Positions 25,553-34,095 of a stretch of DNA of 64,000 nt are shown piece after piece. The number at the start of each line of letters is the position of its first letter. Position 1 is the stretch's first letter. Source of the stretch: Halopseudomonas bauzanensis (lineage in GTDB: Bacteria > Pseudomonadota > Gammaproteobacteria > Pseudomonadales > Pseudomonadaceae); the NCBI RefSeq assembly GCF_900114735.1, contig NZ_FOUA01000001.1, positions 257,559-321,558 on the forward strand, in the 5' to 3' direction. The notes below the pieces were generated by a model. The model did not search any database. It was not told the DNA's origin and saw only the letters and a list, made by a program, of their open reading frames with translations. Position numbers and translations under genes: made by a program.

Positions 25553-27034
25553 TTACCGGGTCTCACGCCTGGCAATATTGTAGTAACGGATCTCCTGATA
25601 CTCTTCGAGCCCCTCGTGACTTCCCTCTCGCCCGAGACCCGATTGCTTCATTCCACCGAACGGTGCTGCGGGGTTCGAGGGTACGCCGTTATTGATACCG
25701 ACCAGGCCGGTCTCCAACTGGTCGGCAACGTTAAGTGCGCGGTCGAGATTCTCGGTAAAGACGTATCCGGCCAGCCCGAACGGTGTGTCGTTGGCTCGCT
25801 GGAGCACCTCTTCCTGCGTGGAGAAGCGGGAGATAGCTGCAACCGGGCCGAAGATCTCTGTGTTGGCGATATCTGCGTCGGCCGGCACCCGATCGAGAAC
25901 CGTCGCCTCGAAGAAGTACCCGGCGTCCCCGGCAGCACGGCCACCGGCGCGCAATTCGGCGCCCCGAGTGACCGCATCATCTACAAGGCGCTGGAAGTTG
26001 TTCACCGCATCGCGGTTGATGACCGGCCCGAGGTCCACGCCCTCGGCGATAGAGTGTCCGAGCACCATCTGCGACATTCTCTTGCTGAACGCCTCGACGA
26101 AGTCGTTGGCAATTCCGTCCTGGACGTAGATGCGGTTGGCCGCGACACAGGACTGCCCGCCATTACGGAGTTTCGCCAGTATTGCCCCCTCCACCGCCCG
26201 TTCGAGGTCGGCGTCGTCGAATACGATAAGTGGTGCGTTACCGCCAAGCTCCATCGAGCTTTTAACGATGTTTTTCGCTGCCAGGCCCATGAGCGTGCTG
26301 CCTACGCCGGTGGAGCCGGTGAATGAAATCTTGCGCACGCGAGGGTCGCCGAGCACTGCCTCACTGAAGGCCGATGACTGGGTGGTGGTGACCACGCGCA
26401 TCAGCTCGCGAGGCACGCCGGCCTCGGCCAGCAATTCAACCGTGAGCAATGTCGTCAGCGGCGTAAGCCCTGCCGGCTTGATCACCGAGGCGCAACCGGC
26501 CGCAATGGCGGGTGCGATCTTGCGGGTGATCATTGCCATCGGGAAGTTCCATGGCGCTATGAGCAGCGCGAGACCGACCGGTGCACGCTTCGTCAGAATC
26601 GTCGAGCCTCCAGCGGGGTTATCCCGGTAGCCTCCAGCCGGACGCAATAGCTCATCCGCATACCACCGCACATAATCGGCGGCATACTGCACTTCACCCT
26701 GGGCCTCGGCGAGCGTCTTCCCCATCTCACGGCTGATGACGTAGGCAAGCCGCTCCTTGTTGGCGATGAGCACCAGGTAGGCGTTGTGCAGCGTGTCTGA
26801 CCGATGGCGCGGCGTCGTCTTCGCCCAGGCTCGGCCAGCTTCGTGAGCAATGGCAACCTGTGCGATGGCCTCCTCAGGGCTCAAGCTCGGCAGGGTGGCG
26901 ATGCGCTCTTCGGTCGACGGGTCGAGTACGGCGAACTCCTTCTCGCCCGGTTCGTGATTGCTATAGCCCGGCAGACTTCGTAGCGCGTCGTCTGAAGCCG
27001 CAAGTCGCTCGGCTGAGGGGGTAGGCAGACTCAT
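25553..27034 (-). CDS. NAD(P)-dependent aldehyde dehydrogenase (succinate-semialdehyde type)
   Basis: Aldehyde dehydrogenase of 493 residues, closest in style to GabD/SSADH. Catalytic residues visible are Asn163 in APWNFPMAM, Glu262 in MELGGNAPL and Cys296 in GGQSCVAANRIYV; SFTGSTGVG is the cofactor loop. It follows the aminotransferase by 24 bases, which suggests sequential action: transamination of an omega-amino compound and oxidation of the resulting aldehyde. GABA is possible but not proved; the TRAP importer and separate regulator argue for a less common substrate. Confidence 0.88.
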   Translation of the reverse strand: MSLPTPSAERLAASDDALRSLPGYSNHEPGEKEFAVLDPSTEERIATLPSLSPEEAIAQVAIAHEAGRAWAKTTPRHRSDTLHNAYLVLIANKERLAYVISREMGKTLAEAQGEVQYAADYVRWYADELLRPAGGYRDNPAGGSTILTKRAPVGLALLIAPWNFPMAMITRKIAPAIAAGCASVIKPAGLTPLTTLLTVELLAEAGVPRELMRVVTTTQSSAFSEAVLGDPRVRKISFTGSTGVGSTLMGLAAKNIVKSSMELGGNAPLIVFDDADLERAVEGAILAKLRNGGQSCVAANRIYVQDGIANDFVEAFSKRMSQMVLGHSIAEGVDLGPVINRDAVNNFQRLVDDAVTRGAELRAGGRAAGDAGYFFEATVLDRVPADADIANTEIFGPVAAISRFSTQEEVLQRANDTPFGLAGYVFTENLDRALNVADQLETGLVGINNGVPSNPAAPFGGMKQSGLGREGSHEGLEEYQEIRYYNIARRETR

Positions 27035-27058
27035 GATGCTCCGTTCTCCTTGGTTTGC

Positions 27059-28324
27059 TTACGCTATAGCGGCCGTCTTCGTCTTCGAGGCGTCAAGCAC
27101 CGCACGCACCGCACCAACGAGATCGCGTACTTCCTGATCCGTGGTGATGAAGGGCGGGCTGATCTGTATGGTATTGCCGCGCAATGGGCGAGTGATGAAG
27201 CCCCGCTCGATGATCTGATCGGTCACCAGCTCGGCGCTGACATCGCTGGACAGCTCGATGCCACCGAGAAACCCGCCGACGCGCGTGCTCGTTACAAACT
27301 CATGTGATTCAATCGCCTTGAGCTCTCTGGCAAGCACCTGTTCAAGTTCCGCCGACCGCGCGACGAGACCCTCACGCTCCAGAATCTCGAGGTTCTTCAG
27401 CGCCAGGGCGGCGGTGACCGGATGCCCAGAGTAGGTGGTGCCGTGGCGATAGATTGGTGAGTTCGCACTTCTTTCAAAGAAGGGTTGCCACACCCGAGGG
27501 GCGACGAGGATGCCACCAAGGGCTGCGTACCCCGAGGTTATCCCCTTGGCGAAGACGACAATATCGGGCTTTAACCGATATCGACTCGACGCGAACATTT
27601 CGCCCGTGCGACCGAAGCCGGTGATGACCTCGTCGGCGATGAAGAGAATGTCGTGCTCGCGGCACAGGCGCTGGATCTCCTCAAAATAGCCTGCCTGCGG
27701 GGGATGCACCCCACCGGTGCCCATGACCGGCTCGGCGATGTACGCGGCGATATTCTTCGCGCCAATGCGCTCGATTGCCGCGGCGAAGGCGCCTGCGTCA
27801 TGCATGGCAACACGCTCGGTGTCTGCTACCAGGGAGTCGGTACCATAGCCCTCACGATTGAAGTCGAGACCGGCGATACTGGTGCCATATGCGTGGAGCC
27901 CATGATAGGAGCCTTCCCGGCTGATCATGACTTTCTTGTCCGTGCGCCCCACATGGTTCCAGTAGCGGCGCGCCAGCTTCAGTGCGACATCGATCGAGTC
28001 TGAACCGCCGCTGTTCAGGATCACCTTGGGGTCGTCGATTGGCGCAATGCTTACGAGTTTTTCGGACAGCTCGATCGCCCGCTCGTTGGTATAGCGGCCG
28101 AACACATGGTAGACCTCAAGCTTCTTCATCTGCTCGTATGCCACCTGCGCCATCTCTTCGCGGGCGTGGCCTATATTGGCGTACCAAAGCGACGCGGTGC
28201 CGTCGAATAACCGCGCGCCGGTATCGGTGGTGAGATACGCACCTTCAGCGGACACCACATTGATCTGGCGACCGATTACCGAGGGCATGTGCGCCTGTGC
28301 GCTCCATAATGCCGGAGTAGTCAT
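27059..28324 (-). CDS. Class III PLP-dependent aminotransferase
   Basis: Omega-amino acid or amine transaminase of 421 residues. The PLP lysine is Lys260 in IVVFAKGITSGYAALGG, Asp231 in IADEVITGFGRTG contacts the pyridine nitrogen, and GSDSIDVALKLAR with EGSYHGLHAYG bind the phosphate side. First gene of an aminotransferase-aldehyde dehydrogenase(-TRAP) operon; the ribosome site is GAGAGGAG. Two TGT-N3-ACA palindromes precede it. Candidates include beta-alanine, taurine, GABA or polyamine-derived amines as donors; sequence alone does not choose. Confidence 0.88.
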   Translation of the reverse strand: MTTPALWSAQAHMPSVIGRQINVVSAEGAYLTTDTGARLFDGTASLWYANIGHAREEMAQVAYEQMKKLEVYHVFGRYTNERAIELSEKLVSIAPIDDPKVILNSGGSDSIDVALKLARRYWNHVGRTDKKVMISREGSYHGLHAYGTSIAGLDFNREGYGTDSLVADTERVAMHDAGAFAAAIERIGAKNIAAYIAEPVMGTGGVHPPQAGYFEEIQRLCREHDILFIADEVITGFGRTGEMFASSRYRLKPDIVVFAKGITSGYAALGGILVAPRVWQPFFERSANSPIYRHGTTYSGHPVTAALALKNLEILEREGLVARSAELEQVLARELKAIESHEFVTSTRVGGFLGGIELSSDVSAELVTDQIIERGFITRPLRGNTIQISPPFITTDQEVRDLVGAVRAVLDASKTKTAAIA

Positions 28325-28355
28325 ATCGAACTCCTCTCAAAGTGAGAACAGGTAA

Positions 28356-28368
28356 ATTGTAATACAAT
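28356..28368. promoter_or_regulatory. Predicted GntR/FCD operator 1 (aminotransferase leader)
   Basis: Perfect palindrome ATTGTA-A-TACAAT, 32 bases before the aminotransferase start. It shares the TTGT-N3-ACAA core with the site before the gntR gene. Confidence 0.6.
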
Positions 28369-28390
28369 CCCTCACAACACTAACTGTAGT

Positions 28391-28403
28391 ACTGTCTTAC
28401 AAT
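28391..28403. promoter_or_regulatory. Predicted GntR/FCD operator 2
   Basis: ACTGTCTTACAAT matches operator 1 at 10 of 13 positions and lies 35 bp away centre to centre, close to three or four helical turns. Possible second site of a cooperative pair. Confidence 0.45.
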
Positions 28404-28453
28404 TAATCCAAACCAACGACATCACACTTCCGGGTCATTGGTCGCACGCTGGG

Positions 28454-29539
28454 TCATCTGCCGTCAGAGATAGCTCTGGCGATAGCGCGGCCCAGGATTT
28501 CTGTCGTTCCCTGCCCTCCTATATCAGGCGTCAGCACGCTGTTGTCGCAGGCGGCAAGTACCGCCTCGAAGGCTGCGACAATGGCGTTTGCGGCCTCCTG
28601 ATGACCCAGATGTTCGAGCAACATGGCTCCGGACCAGATCTGGCCGATCGGATTGGCCACCCCGCGCCCGGCGATGTCCGGCGCACTGCCGTGTACCGGC
28701 TCGAACAGGCTCGGAAAGGTGCCCTCAGGGTTGATGTTGGCCGAAGGGGCCACACCGATGGTGCCGGTGCAGGCCGGGCCCAGGTCAGAAAGAATGTCGC
28801 CAAACAGGTTGCTGGCTACTACCACGTCGAACCAGTCCGGGTGCATGACGAAGTGAGCGGTGAGGATATCGATATGGAACTGATCGACGGTTACCTCGGG
28901 ATAATGCTGCCCCATCGCCGCAACGCGCTCGTCCCACCAGGGCATGGTGATGGCGATGCCGTTTGATTTGGTGGCTGAAGTGAGTTTCCGCCGGGGCCTG
29001 CTTTGGGCCAGATCGAATGCGTACTTCAACACCCGGTCGGTGCCATGGCGGGTCATCACCGTCTCCTGGATTACCACCTCGCGCTCGGTGCCCTCGAACA
29101 TTTTGCCGCCGACGCTGGAGTATTCTCCCTCGGTGTTCTCGCGCACCACGTAGAAGTCGATATCTCCCGGCTGCCGGTCGGCTAGCGGGCTCTTGATACC
29201 GGGAAGCAGCCGGCAGGGGCGCAGGTTGACGTACTGGTCGAAGCGGCGACGAAACTGCAGCAGTGATCCCCAGAGGGAGATATGGTCGGGCACCGTCTCG
29301 GGCCACCCCACGGCCCCGTAGAAAATGGCATCAAAACCCTTGAGGGTCTCGAACCAATCATCGGGCAGCATCTGGCCATGTTCGATGAAGTAATCGCAGC
29401 TGGCGAAGTCGAAATACTCGAATTCCAGCTCGATATTGAAGCACTTGGCCGCAGCCTCAAGCGTCCGCACACCTTCGGGCATTACTTCTTTGCCAATGCC
29501 GTCGCCGGGAATCACTGCAATGCGATGGGCCACGTTCAC
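28454..29539 (-). CDS. dmlA: D-malate/tartrate dehydrogenase (DmlA/TtuC type)
   Basis: NAD-dependent beta-decarboxylating dehydrogenase of 361 residues, the same length as E. coli DmlA, with near-identical blocks: IPGDGIGKEVMPEG, FYGAVGWPETVPDHISLWGS, DFYVVRENTEGEYSS, SATKSNGIAITMPWWDERV, VVASNLFGDILSDLGPACTG and FEPVHGSAPDIAGRG. It would oxidise D-malate to pyruvate and CO2, or tartrate. It starts with GTG at 29539; a second GTG at 29533 is better spaced from the GGGGGA site. A LysR gene is divergent, as with dmlA-dmlR in E. coli. Whether it takes part in the neighbouring aminotransferase pathway is unclear. Confidence 0.88.
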   Translation of the reverse strand: MNVAHRIAVIPGDGIGKEVMPEGVRTLEAAAKCFNIELEFEYFDFASCDYFIEHGQMLPDDWFETLKGFDAIFYGAVGWPETVPDHISLWGSLLQFRRRFDQYVNLRPCRLLPGIKSPLADRQPGDIDFYVVRENTEGEYSSVGGKMFEGTEREVVIQETVMTRHGTDRVLKYAFDLAQSRPRRKLTSATKSNGIAITMPWWDERVAAMGQHYPEVTVDQFHIDILTAHFVMHPDWFDVVVASNLFGDILSDLGPACTGTIGVAPSANINPEGTFPSLFEPVHGSAPDIAGRGVANPIGQIWSGAMLLEHLGHQEAANAIVAAFEAVLAACDNSVLTPDIGGQGTTEILGRAIARAISDGR

Positions 29540-29635
29540 TCCCCCTGCCAGTGGAATGACTCCAGTCTAGTCCCTGATGTGAAGGCGACAATCAGTCTAA
29601 GATGCAATCTACTATTGAATAAAAGTGGAGGGTTC

Positions 29636-30550
29636 ATGTCCAAACTCGATGACCTGGCTTTCTTCCAACACCTGGCGCGGGCTGGCAATCTCACAACCAC
29701 CGCCCAGGGGCTGGGCCTCTCCCTTTCTGCGGTAAGCAAACGCCTCAAACTACTCGAGACCCGGCTCGGGGTAACTCTGGCCAGCCGCACCACCCGGCGG
29801 CTGACCCTGACGGCAGAGGGCGAGCGCTACCTGTTACGTGGTGCAGTCATACTCGAAGAGCTATCCGAGCTGGAGGAAGCCCTCGGTGCACAGCGCGCCG
29901 CGTTGTCGGGGCCGCTCAAGATCAATGCCACATTTGGCTTTGGACGGCGCCATGTGGCCCCGCTGCTATCTGACTTCTGCGCGCGCAATCCTGGAATAGA
30001 CGCATCGCTGGAGCTATCCAACTTTCCAATGTCCCCTGGTGAACAAGGGGTTGATATCGCCATCCGGGTAGGAGAGTTGCCCGACTCGCGATTGGTAGCC
30101 CGTCTGGTTCTCGCCAATCGTCGGGTGTTATGTGCCGCCCCCGCCTATGCGTCGAGCATTGCCCCGCTGGACACGCCGGCCAGCCTGGCAGATCACCCGT
30201 GTCTGGTGTTGCGCGAAAATAATGACAACTATGCTATCTGGCGCTTCACTCACCGCGAGCACAGTGAGCGAGAGCAAGCGGTAAAGGTGGCGGGGCCTTT
30301 GGAAAGCAACGACGGGGAAGTTATTGTGCGCTTCGCCCTGGATGGTCACGGGATTATTCTGCGTTCTTACTGGGATGTGCGCGAACACCTGTCAAGCGGC
30401 CGGCTGGTGGAGCTGCTCCCGGCCTGGAAGTCCGAAAGTGCAGACTTCCATGCGGTGTACGAGCATCGGCGCTTTGTTCCCGCCCGTATCAGAGAATTTG
30501 TGAGCTACCTGCAGGCCGAACTCCCTGGCCGCGTAAACCCAATCTACTAG
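29636..30550 (+). CDS. LysR-family regulator (DmlR/TtdR-like)
   Basis: LysR regulator of 304 residues. The N-terminal HTH includes LAFFQHLARAGNLTTTAQGL and SLSAVSKRLKLLETRLG, ending in RTTRRLTLTAEG; the effector domain follows from about residue 90. The sequence style (SKRL, TTRRL) is that of the DmlR/TtdR group. It is divergent from the dehydrogenase gene across 96 bases, the standard arrangement for a LysR activator and target. The frame is open far upstream, but the ATG at 29636 gives the canonical N-terminus. Confidence 0.88.
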   Translation: MSKLDDLAFFQHLARAGNLTTTAQGLGLSLSAVSKRLKLLETRLGVTLASRTTRRLTLTAEGERYLLRGAVILEELSELEEALGAQRAALSGPLKINATFGFGRRHVAPLLSDFCARNPGIDASLELSNFPMSPGEQGVDIAIRVGELPDSRLVARLVLANRRVLCAAPAYASSIAPLDTPASLADHPCLVLRENNDNYAIWRFTHREHSEREQAVKVAGPLESNDGEVIVRFALDGHGIILRSYWDVREHLSSGRLVELLPAWKSESADFHAVYEHRRFVPARIREFVSYLQAELPGRVNPIY

Positions 30551-30619
30551 CGGCCCGTGCCGGCGTCTGGGCGCGGAGGTATAACGGAAACCGCCCGGGC
30601 AGGCGGCTCCCAGCTCAGC

Positions 30620-31798
30620 TTACGCTGATAGCTCTTCCAGCGGCCCGAAGAACTCGTAGCGCTGATTTTCTGCGGGAATGCCAAGGGCATTGAGCAGTTT
30701 CTGGCAGTTCTGCATGAAGGGCTTCGGGCCGAGGAAGTAGACATCCACGTCGGGGCCGTCGGGCAACATGGCACTGAGCATCTGCTGGTCGAAGAAGCCG
30801 GTATCGTGGGGCTGGTCCCCTGCCAGCGGGTGGCTGTACACATAGCTGATCGACAGGTTGTCATGCTGCTGCGCCAGCGCATCAACATGCTCGCGGAATG
30901 CATGGGTGCTGCTGTTCAGCGCGCCGTGCAGAAAGTGCACCTGACGCCCGCTCTCCAGTGCCGGCTGCAACATGCTGATGGCCGGGGTGATACCCACGCC
31001 GCCAGTCAGCAGTACCAGCGGGCGTTGCTGCTGGTTAAGCATGAAGCTGCCGCTCGGTGCGGTCAGGCGCAGTTCGTCACCGACCTGGATGCGATCATGA
31101 AGGAAGCTGGATACCTCCCCTTCAGCTTCGCGCTTGACGCTGATACGGTAGTGCCCAAGGCCCGGGCGGTCGGACAGGGAATAGTTGCGGCGCACCCTTC
31201 TGCCGTCGATATCCACCACCAGGCAGGTGAACTGCCCGGGCACGAACTCGGCCAGCGGGCCGTCATCGCTGGGCACCAGGTAAAAGGAGGTGATCACGTC
31301 GCTTTCACGCTCCTTGCGCTGCACGGTAAAGCTACGCTCGCCGCGCCAGCCACCGGTTTTCTGTTCGTTCTGCTGGTAGCGCTGCTCTTCGGCGCCGATC
31401 AGAATATCCGCCAGTTGCCCATAGGCTTCACCCCAGGCACCCAGCACGGCGTCGCTGGCGGCTTCGCCAAGGACTTCCCTGATAGCGGCCAGCAGACATT
31501 CGCCGACAATCGGATAGTGCGCCGGCTGGATGTTCAGCGATACGTGCTTCTGGACGATCAGCGAGACGGCATCACCCAGCACCTCCAGGCGATCCAGGTT
31601 GGCGGCGTAGGCGACTACCGCGTTGGCCAGGGCCTGGGGTTGCGTGCCCTGCCCTTGGTGCGCCTCGTTGAAAAAGCCCTTTACCTCGGGGTAGCGCTCG
31701 AACATCAACGGGTAGAACACTGCGGTGATGGTCGCGGCATGCTCACGCACGACAGGCAGCGTGGCGGCGATGATGTCTTTACTCTGTTGGGATAGCAT
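30620..31798 (-). CDS. hmp: Flavohaemoprotein Hmp, NO dioxygenase
   Basis: Oxidises nitric oxide to nitrate with O2 and NAD(P)H. It has 392 residues (E. coli Hmp has 396). The globin domain has the haem proximal His85 and the family's Tyr29, Gln53 and Tyr95 at exactly the E. coli numbering. The FAD domain follows (RRNYSLSDRPG, about 205) and then the NAD domain (LLTGGVGITPAISML). The frame extends upstream, but the ATG at 31798 is the family start. A sigma-54 promoter, NorR-type sites and an Anr-like box upstream point to control by NO and oxygen. Confidence 0.95.
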   Translation of the reverse strand: MLSQQSKDIIAATLPVVREHAATITAVFYPLMFERYPEVKGFFNEAHQGQGTQPQALANAVVAYAANLDRLEVLGDAVSLIVQKHVSLNIQPAHYPIVGECLLAAIREVLGEAASDAVLGAWGEAYGQLADILIGAEEQRYQQNEQKTGGWRGERSFTVQRKERESDVITSFYLVPSDDGPLAEFVPGQFTCLVVDIDGRRVRRNYSLSDRPGLGHYRISVKREAEGEVSSFLHDRIQVGDELRLTAPSGSFMLNQQQRPLVLLTGGVGITPAISMLQPALESGRQVHFLHGALNSSTHAFREHVDALAQQHDNLSISYVYSHPLAGDQPHDTGFFDQQMLSAMLPDGPDVDVYFLGPKPFMQNCQKLLNALGIPAENQRYEFFGPLEELSA

Positions 31799-31816
31799 TT
31801 TTTCTCTCTTGTAAAA

Positions 31817-31830
31817 TTGACTCATATCAA
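31817..31830. promoter_or_regulatory. Anr/Dnr (FNR-type) box in the hmp leader
   Basis: TTGAC-TCAT-ATCAA matches the TTGAT-N4-ATCAA consensus at 9 of 10 positions. It lies just downstream of the start point expected from the sigma-54 promoter, where bound protein would block hmp transcription; FNR represses hmp in E. coli. Confidence 0.55.
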
Positions 31831-31845
31831 GGCGGTATGAGGGAG

Positions 31846-31861
31846 AGCATGTATCGTGCCA
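31846..31861 (-). promoter_or_regulatory. Sigma-54 promoter of hmp
   Basis: The minus strand reads TGGCACG-ATAC-ATGCT. The -24 element TGGCACG is perfect, the GC of the -12 element is at the correct spacing, and only one base differs from TTGC. It lies about 48 bases upstream of the hmp start and is served by the adjacent NorR-type activator gene. Confidence 0.85.
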
Positions 31862-31902
31862 GAGGCACGTTTGGCGCCAGGGTTGGACTTCAGCGCGGTA
31901 TG

Positions 31903-31915
31903 TGTATAAATAACA
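31903..31915. promoter_or_regulatory. NorR-type enhancer site 1
   Basis: TGTATAAATAACA contains the GT-N7-AC core of NorR sites, about 42 bases upstream of the hmp -24 element. Confidence 0.6.
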
Positions 31916-31928
31916 ACATTCCTTTCGC

Positions 31929-31941
31929 TGTATTAAGCACA
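31929..31941. promoter_or_regulatory. NorR-type enhancer site 2
   Basis: TGTATTAAGCACA, GT-N7-AC core, 26 bp from site 1 (start to start). Confidence 0.6.
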
Positions 31942-31948
31942 ACCGAGT

Positions 31949-31961
31949 TGTATATATGACA
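31949..31961. promoter_or_regulatory. NorR-type enhancer site 3, over the norR start
   Basis: TGTATATATGACA, GT-N7-AC core, 20 bp from site 2. It includes the norR ATG (31956), so occupancy could also reduce norR expression. Confidence 0.55.
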
Positions 31962-33497
31962 GCACACCAAACCTCCCCACCGCTGAGCGTGATCAGCGAT
32001 CTGGCCCGTGATATGGCGCCCAGCCAACGCTTCCAGCAGTTGCTGGCGACCATCCGCCAGGTGTTACCCTGCGATGCCGCTGCGTTGTTGCAGTTGCGCG
32101 GCACCGAGCTGATCCCGCTGGCGGTAGATGGTCTGAGCACCGATACCCTTGGCCGGCATTTCGTGACCGATGATCACCCGCGCCTGGCCAGGATCTTGCT
32201 CAGCCATGAGCCCGTGCGTTTTGCCGCCGACTCGCCGTTGCCCGATCCCTATGACGGACTGCTGCATGCGGTGGAGGGTGACCTGCATGTGCATGATTGT
32301 CTGGGTATCGCGCTGTATCTGCAGGGTGTGCCCTGGGGCGTGCTGACGCTGGATGCGCTGAATGCCAATGCTTTCGATCAGATCGATCCGGCGGAGCTGC
32401 GCTATCTGGCGCGCCTGAGCGAGGCGGTAATTCGGGTGGCCGAGCTGACCAATCAACTGCAGAGCCGCACCGAGCATCACCAGGCCATGACCCAGGCGCT
32501 GGTCGCCGATGGGCAGCAACAACTGATCGGCAGCAGCCGGGCCATGCAGCAGTTGCAGCGGGAAATCGAGATGGTCGCCCACTCGGACCTGGCAGTGCTG
32601 ATCACCGGCGAAACCGGAGTTGGCAAAGAGCTGGTGGCCCGGCAGGTGCACGGTCTGTCCAACCGCGCCCGGGCGCCGCTGATCTATCTCAACTGCGCCG
32701 CGCTGCCGGAAAACCTGGTGGAGAGCGAGCTTTTCGGCCACACCCGCGGGGCGTTTTCCGGGGCGGTGCAGAGCCGGGTCGGCAAGTTCGAACTGGCCCA
32801 TGGCGGCACCCTGTTTCTGGACGAGGTGGGCGAGTTGCCGCTGACGGTGCAACCCAAACTGCTGCGCGCCCTGCAGAGCGGCGAAGTACAGCGGGTGGGT
32901 AGCGACAGTCATCACCAGGTGGATGTGCGCATCATTGCCGCCAGCAACCGGGACCTGCACCGCGAAGTGGCCGAGGGGCGCTTTCGGGCAGATCTCTATC
33001 ATCGCCTGGGGGTGTATCCCATTGCCGTACCGAGTCTGCGGGAACGGCAAAAGGATGTGCTATTGCTGGCGGGGCACTTTCTCGAACAGAACCGCCGCCG
33101 CATCGGCTTGCGCGGCCTGCGCCTGGATGCCAGCGCCCGCGAGGCGTTGCTGGCTTACAGCTGGCCCGGGAATGTGCGTGAGCTGGAACACCTGATCAGC
33201 CGCGCCGTGCTCAAGGCCCAGGCCGGCCAGGATGGTAATCGGCGACTGCTGACCATCAGCGCCGAGTTGCTGGCACTCGGCGGCCCGCAGTCGGACATAC
33301 CCCAACAGACGCTTGCCGCCACGGTAAATACGACTCTGCCGCTCGCCCAGAGCCTGCGCGACGCCACTGAGCACTTTCAGGTGCAGCTCATCCGCCAGGT
33401 GCTGGAAAAACACCAGAACAACCAAAGCCGCGCCGCCCGGGAGCTGGGTGTGGATCGGGGCAATTTCTCCAGGTTGGTGAGGCGGCTGGGGATCTGA
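31956..33497 (+). CDS. norR: NorR/FhpR-type NO-responsive sigma-54 activator
   Basis: Senses NO through a non-haem iron in its N-terminal GAF domain and activates hmp. It has 513 residues. Residues aligned with the iron site of E. coli NorR are present: Asp97 and Asp100 in PDPYDGL, Cys115 in HDCLGI and Asp133 in LTLDAL. The AAA+ domain has Walker A GETGVGKE and the sigma-54 contact loop GAFSGA (Ser in place of the commoner Thr), plus [10 protein letters not shown] Fis-type HTH closes the protein ([20 protein letters not shown]). It is divergent from hmp. Confidence 0.93.
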   Translation: MTAHQTSPPLSVISDLARDMAPSQRFQQLLATIRQVLPCDAAALLQLRGTELIPLAVDGLSTDTLGRHFVTDDHPRLARILLSHEPVRFAADSPLPDPYDGLLHAVEGDLHVHDCLGIALYLQGVPWGVLTLDALNANAFDQIDPAELRYLARLSEAVIRVAELTNQLQSRTEHHQAMTQALVADGQQQLIGSSRAMQQLQREIEMVAHSDLAVLITGETGVGKELVARQVHGLSNRARAPLIYLNCAALPENLVESELFGHTRGAFSGAVQSRVGKFELAHGGTLFLDEVGELPLTVQPKLLRALQSGEVQRVGSDSHHQVDVRIIAASNRDLHREVAEGRFRADLYHRLGVYPIAVPSLRERQKDVLLLAGHFLEQNRRRIGLRGLRLDASAREALLAYSWPGNVRELEHLISRAVLKAQAGQDGNRRLLTISAELLALGGPQSDIPQQTLAATVNTTLPLAQSLRDATEHFQVQLIRQVLEKHQNNQSRAARELGVDRGNFSRLVRRLGI

Positions 33498-33524
33498 TCT
33501 CCCAGCATGCGCACGGGTTCCGGG

Positions 33525-33559
33525 GTGTAGCGCCCTGCTCCGCAATCGGGCGCTACGCC
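33525..33559. repeat. Family B 35-nt palindrome
   Basis: GTGTAGCGCC at the left and GGGCGCTACGCC at the right with CCGCAATC between. It recurs at the same 35-nt length at 39199-39233 and 43557-43591, always just after a gene end. Confidence 0.75.
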
Positions 33560-33649
33560 AGCCAGCCTCGCAGCGCACTCACACCTCCACCGGTTCTCCC
33601 ACCCACCCCCATCTGCTAGACTCTCGCCCCTCATCACCCGGAGCCCGTC

Positions 33650-34066
33650 ATGAATACCAATCTGCCCTATCACCGCTACCACCTCGCCCTGCTGATGAGC
33701 CTGTTCGACACGCTGCGGGCGCAGTCCGTGCTGATGGCCCAGGTGCCTGAGGAAAGCAACGTGCTGTTCCTGGAGCGCTTCGAGGAGATGGTGACGCAGC
33801 TGCAGTCAGGTGATCAGGACGCGCTGTACGCTGGCCAGGAGATCATCTGCCAGATCATCACCCGCTACCCCCAGGTCGCCCACATGATCCCGCGGGATCT
33901 GCTGTGGTACTTCGGTGGCGACTGCCTGCACTACATGCCTGATGAGGAGATCGCCCAGTATCAACTGCTGGATGAACACCAGGCACAGGCCGAGGCCCGC
34001 GGAGAAGAGTTTGATTGGGAGCAGGCGCGGCTGTTGCTGATGAGCGAGCATCTGCGTAATTCCTGA
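33650..34066 (+). CDS. Conserved hypothetical protein, PA2817-like
   Basis: A 138-residue, probably cytoplasmic, acidic helical protein with no signal peptide or membrane segment. Conserved-looking aromatic and acidic stretches are YHRYHLALLMSLFDTLR, FLERFEEMVTQLQ, MIPRDLLWYFGGDCLHYM and the C-terminal FDWEQARLLLMSEH. It resembles a Pseudomonas-restricted family typified by PA2817, by memory and not by search. Function unknown. It stands alone between norR and a tandem repeat array. Confidence 0.7.
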   Translation: MNTNLPYHRYHLALLMSLFDTLRAQSVLMAQVPEESNVLFLERFEEMVTQLQSGDQDALYAGQEIICQIITRYPQVAHMIPRDLLWYFGGDCLHYMPDEEIAQYQLLDEHQAQAEARGEEFDWEQARLLLMSEHLRNS

Positions 34067-34095
34067 ATCCGCGGAGCGCTGCCTGAAATAATGCT

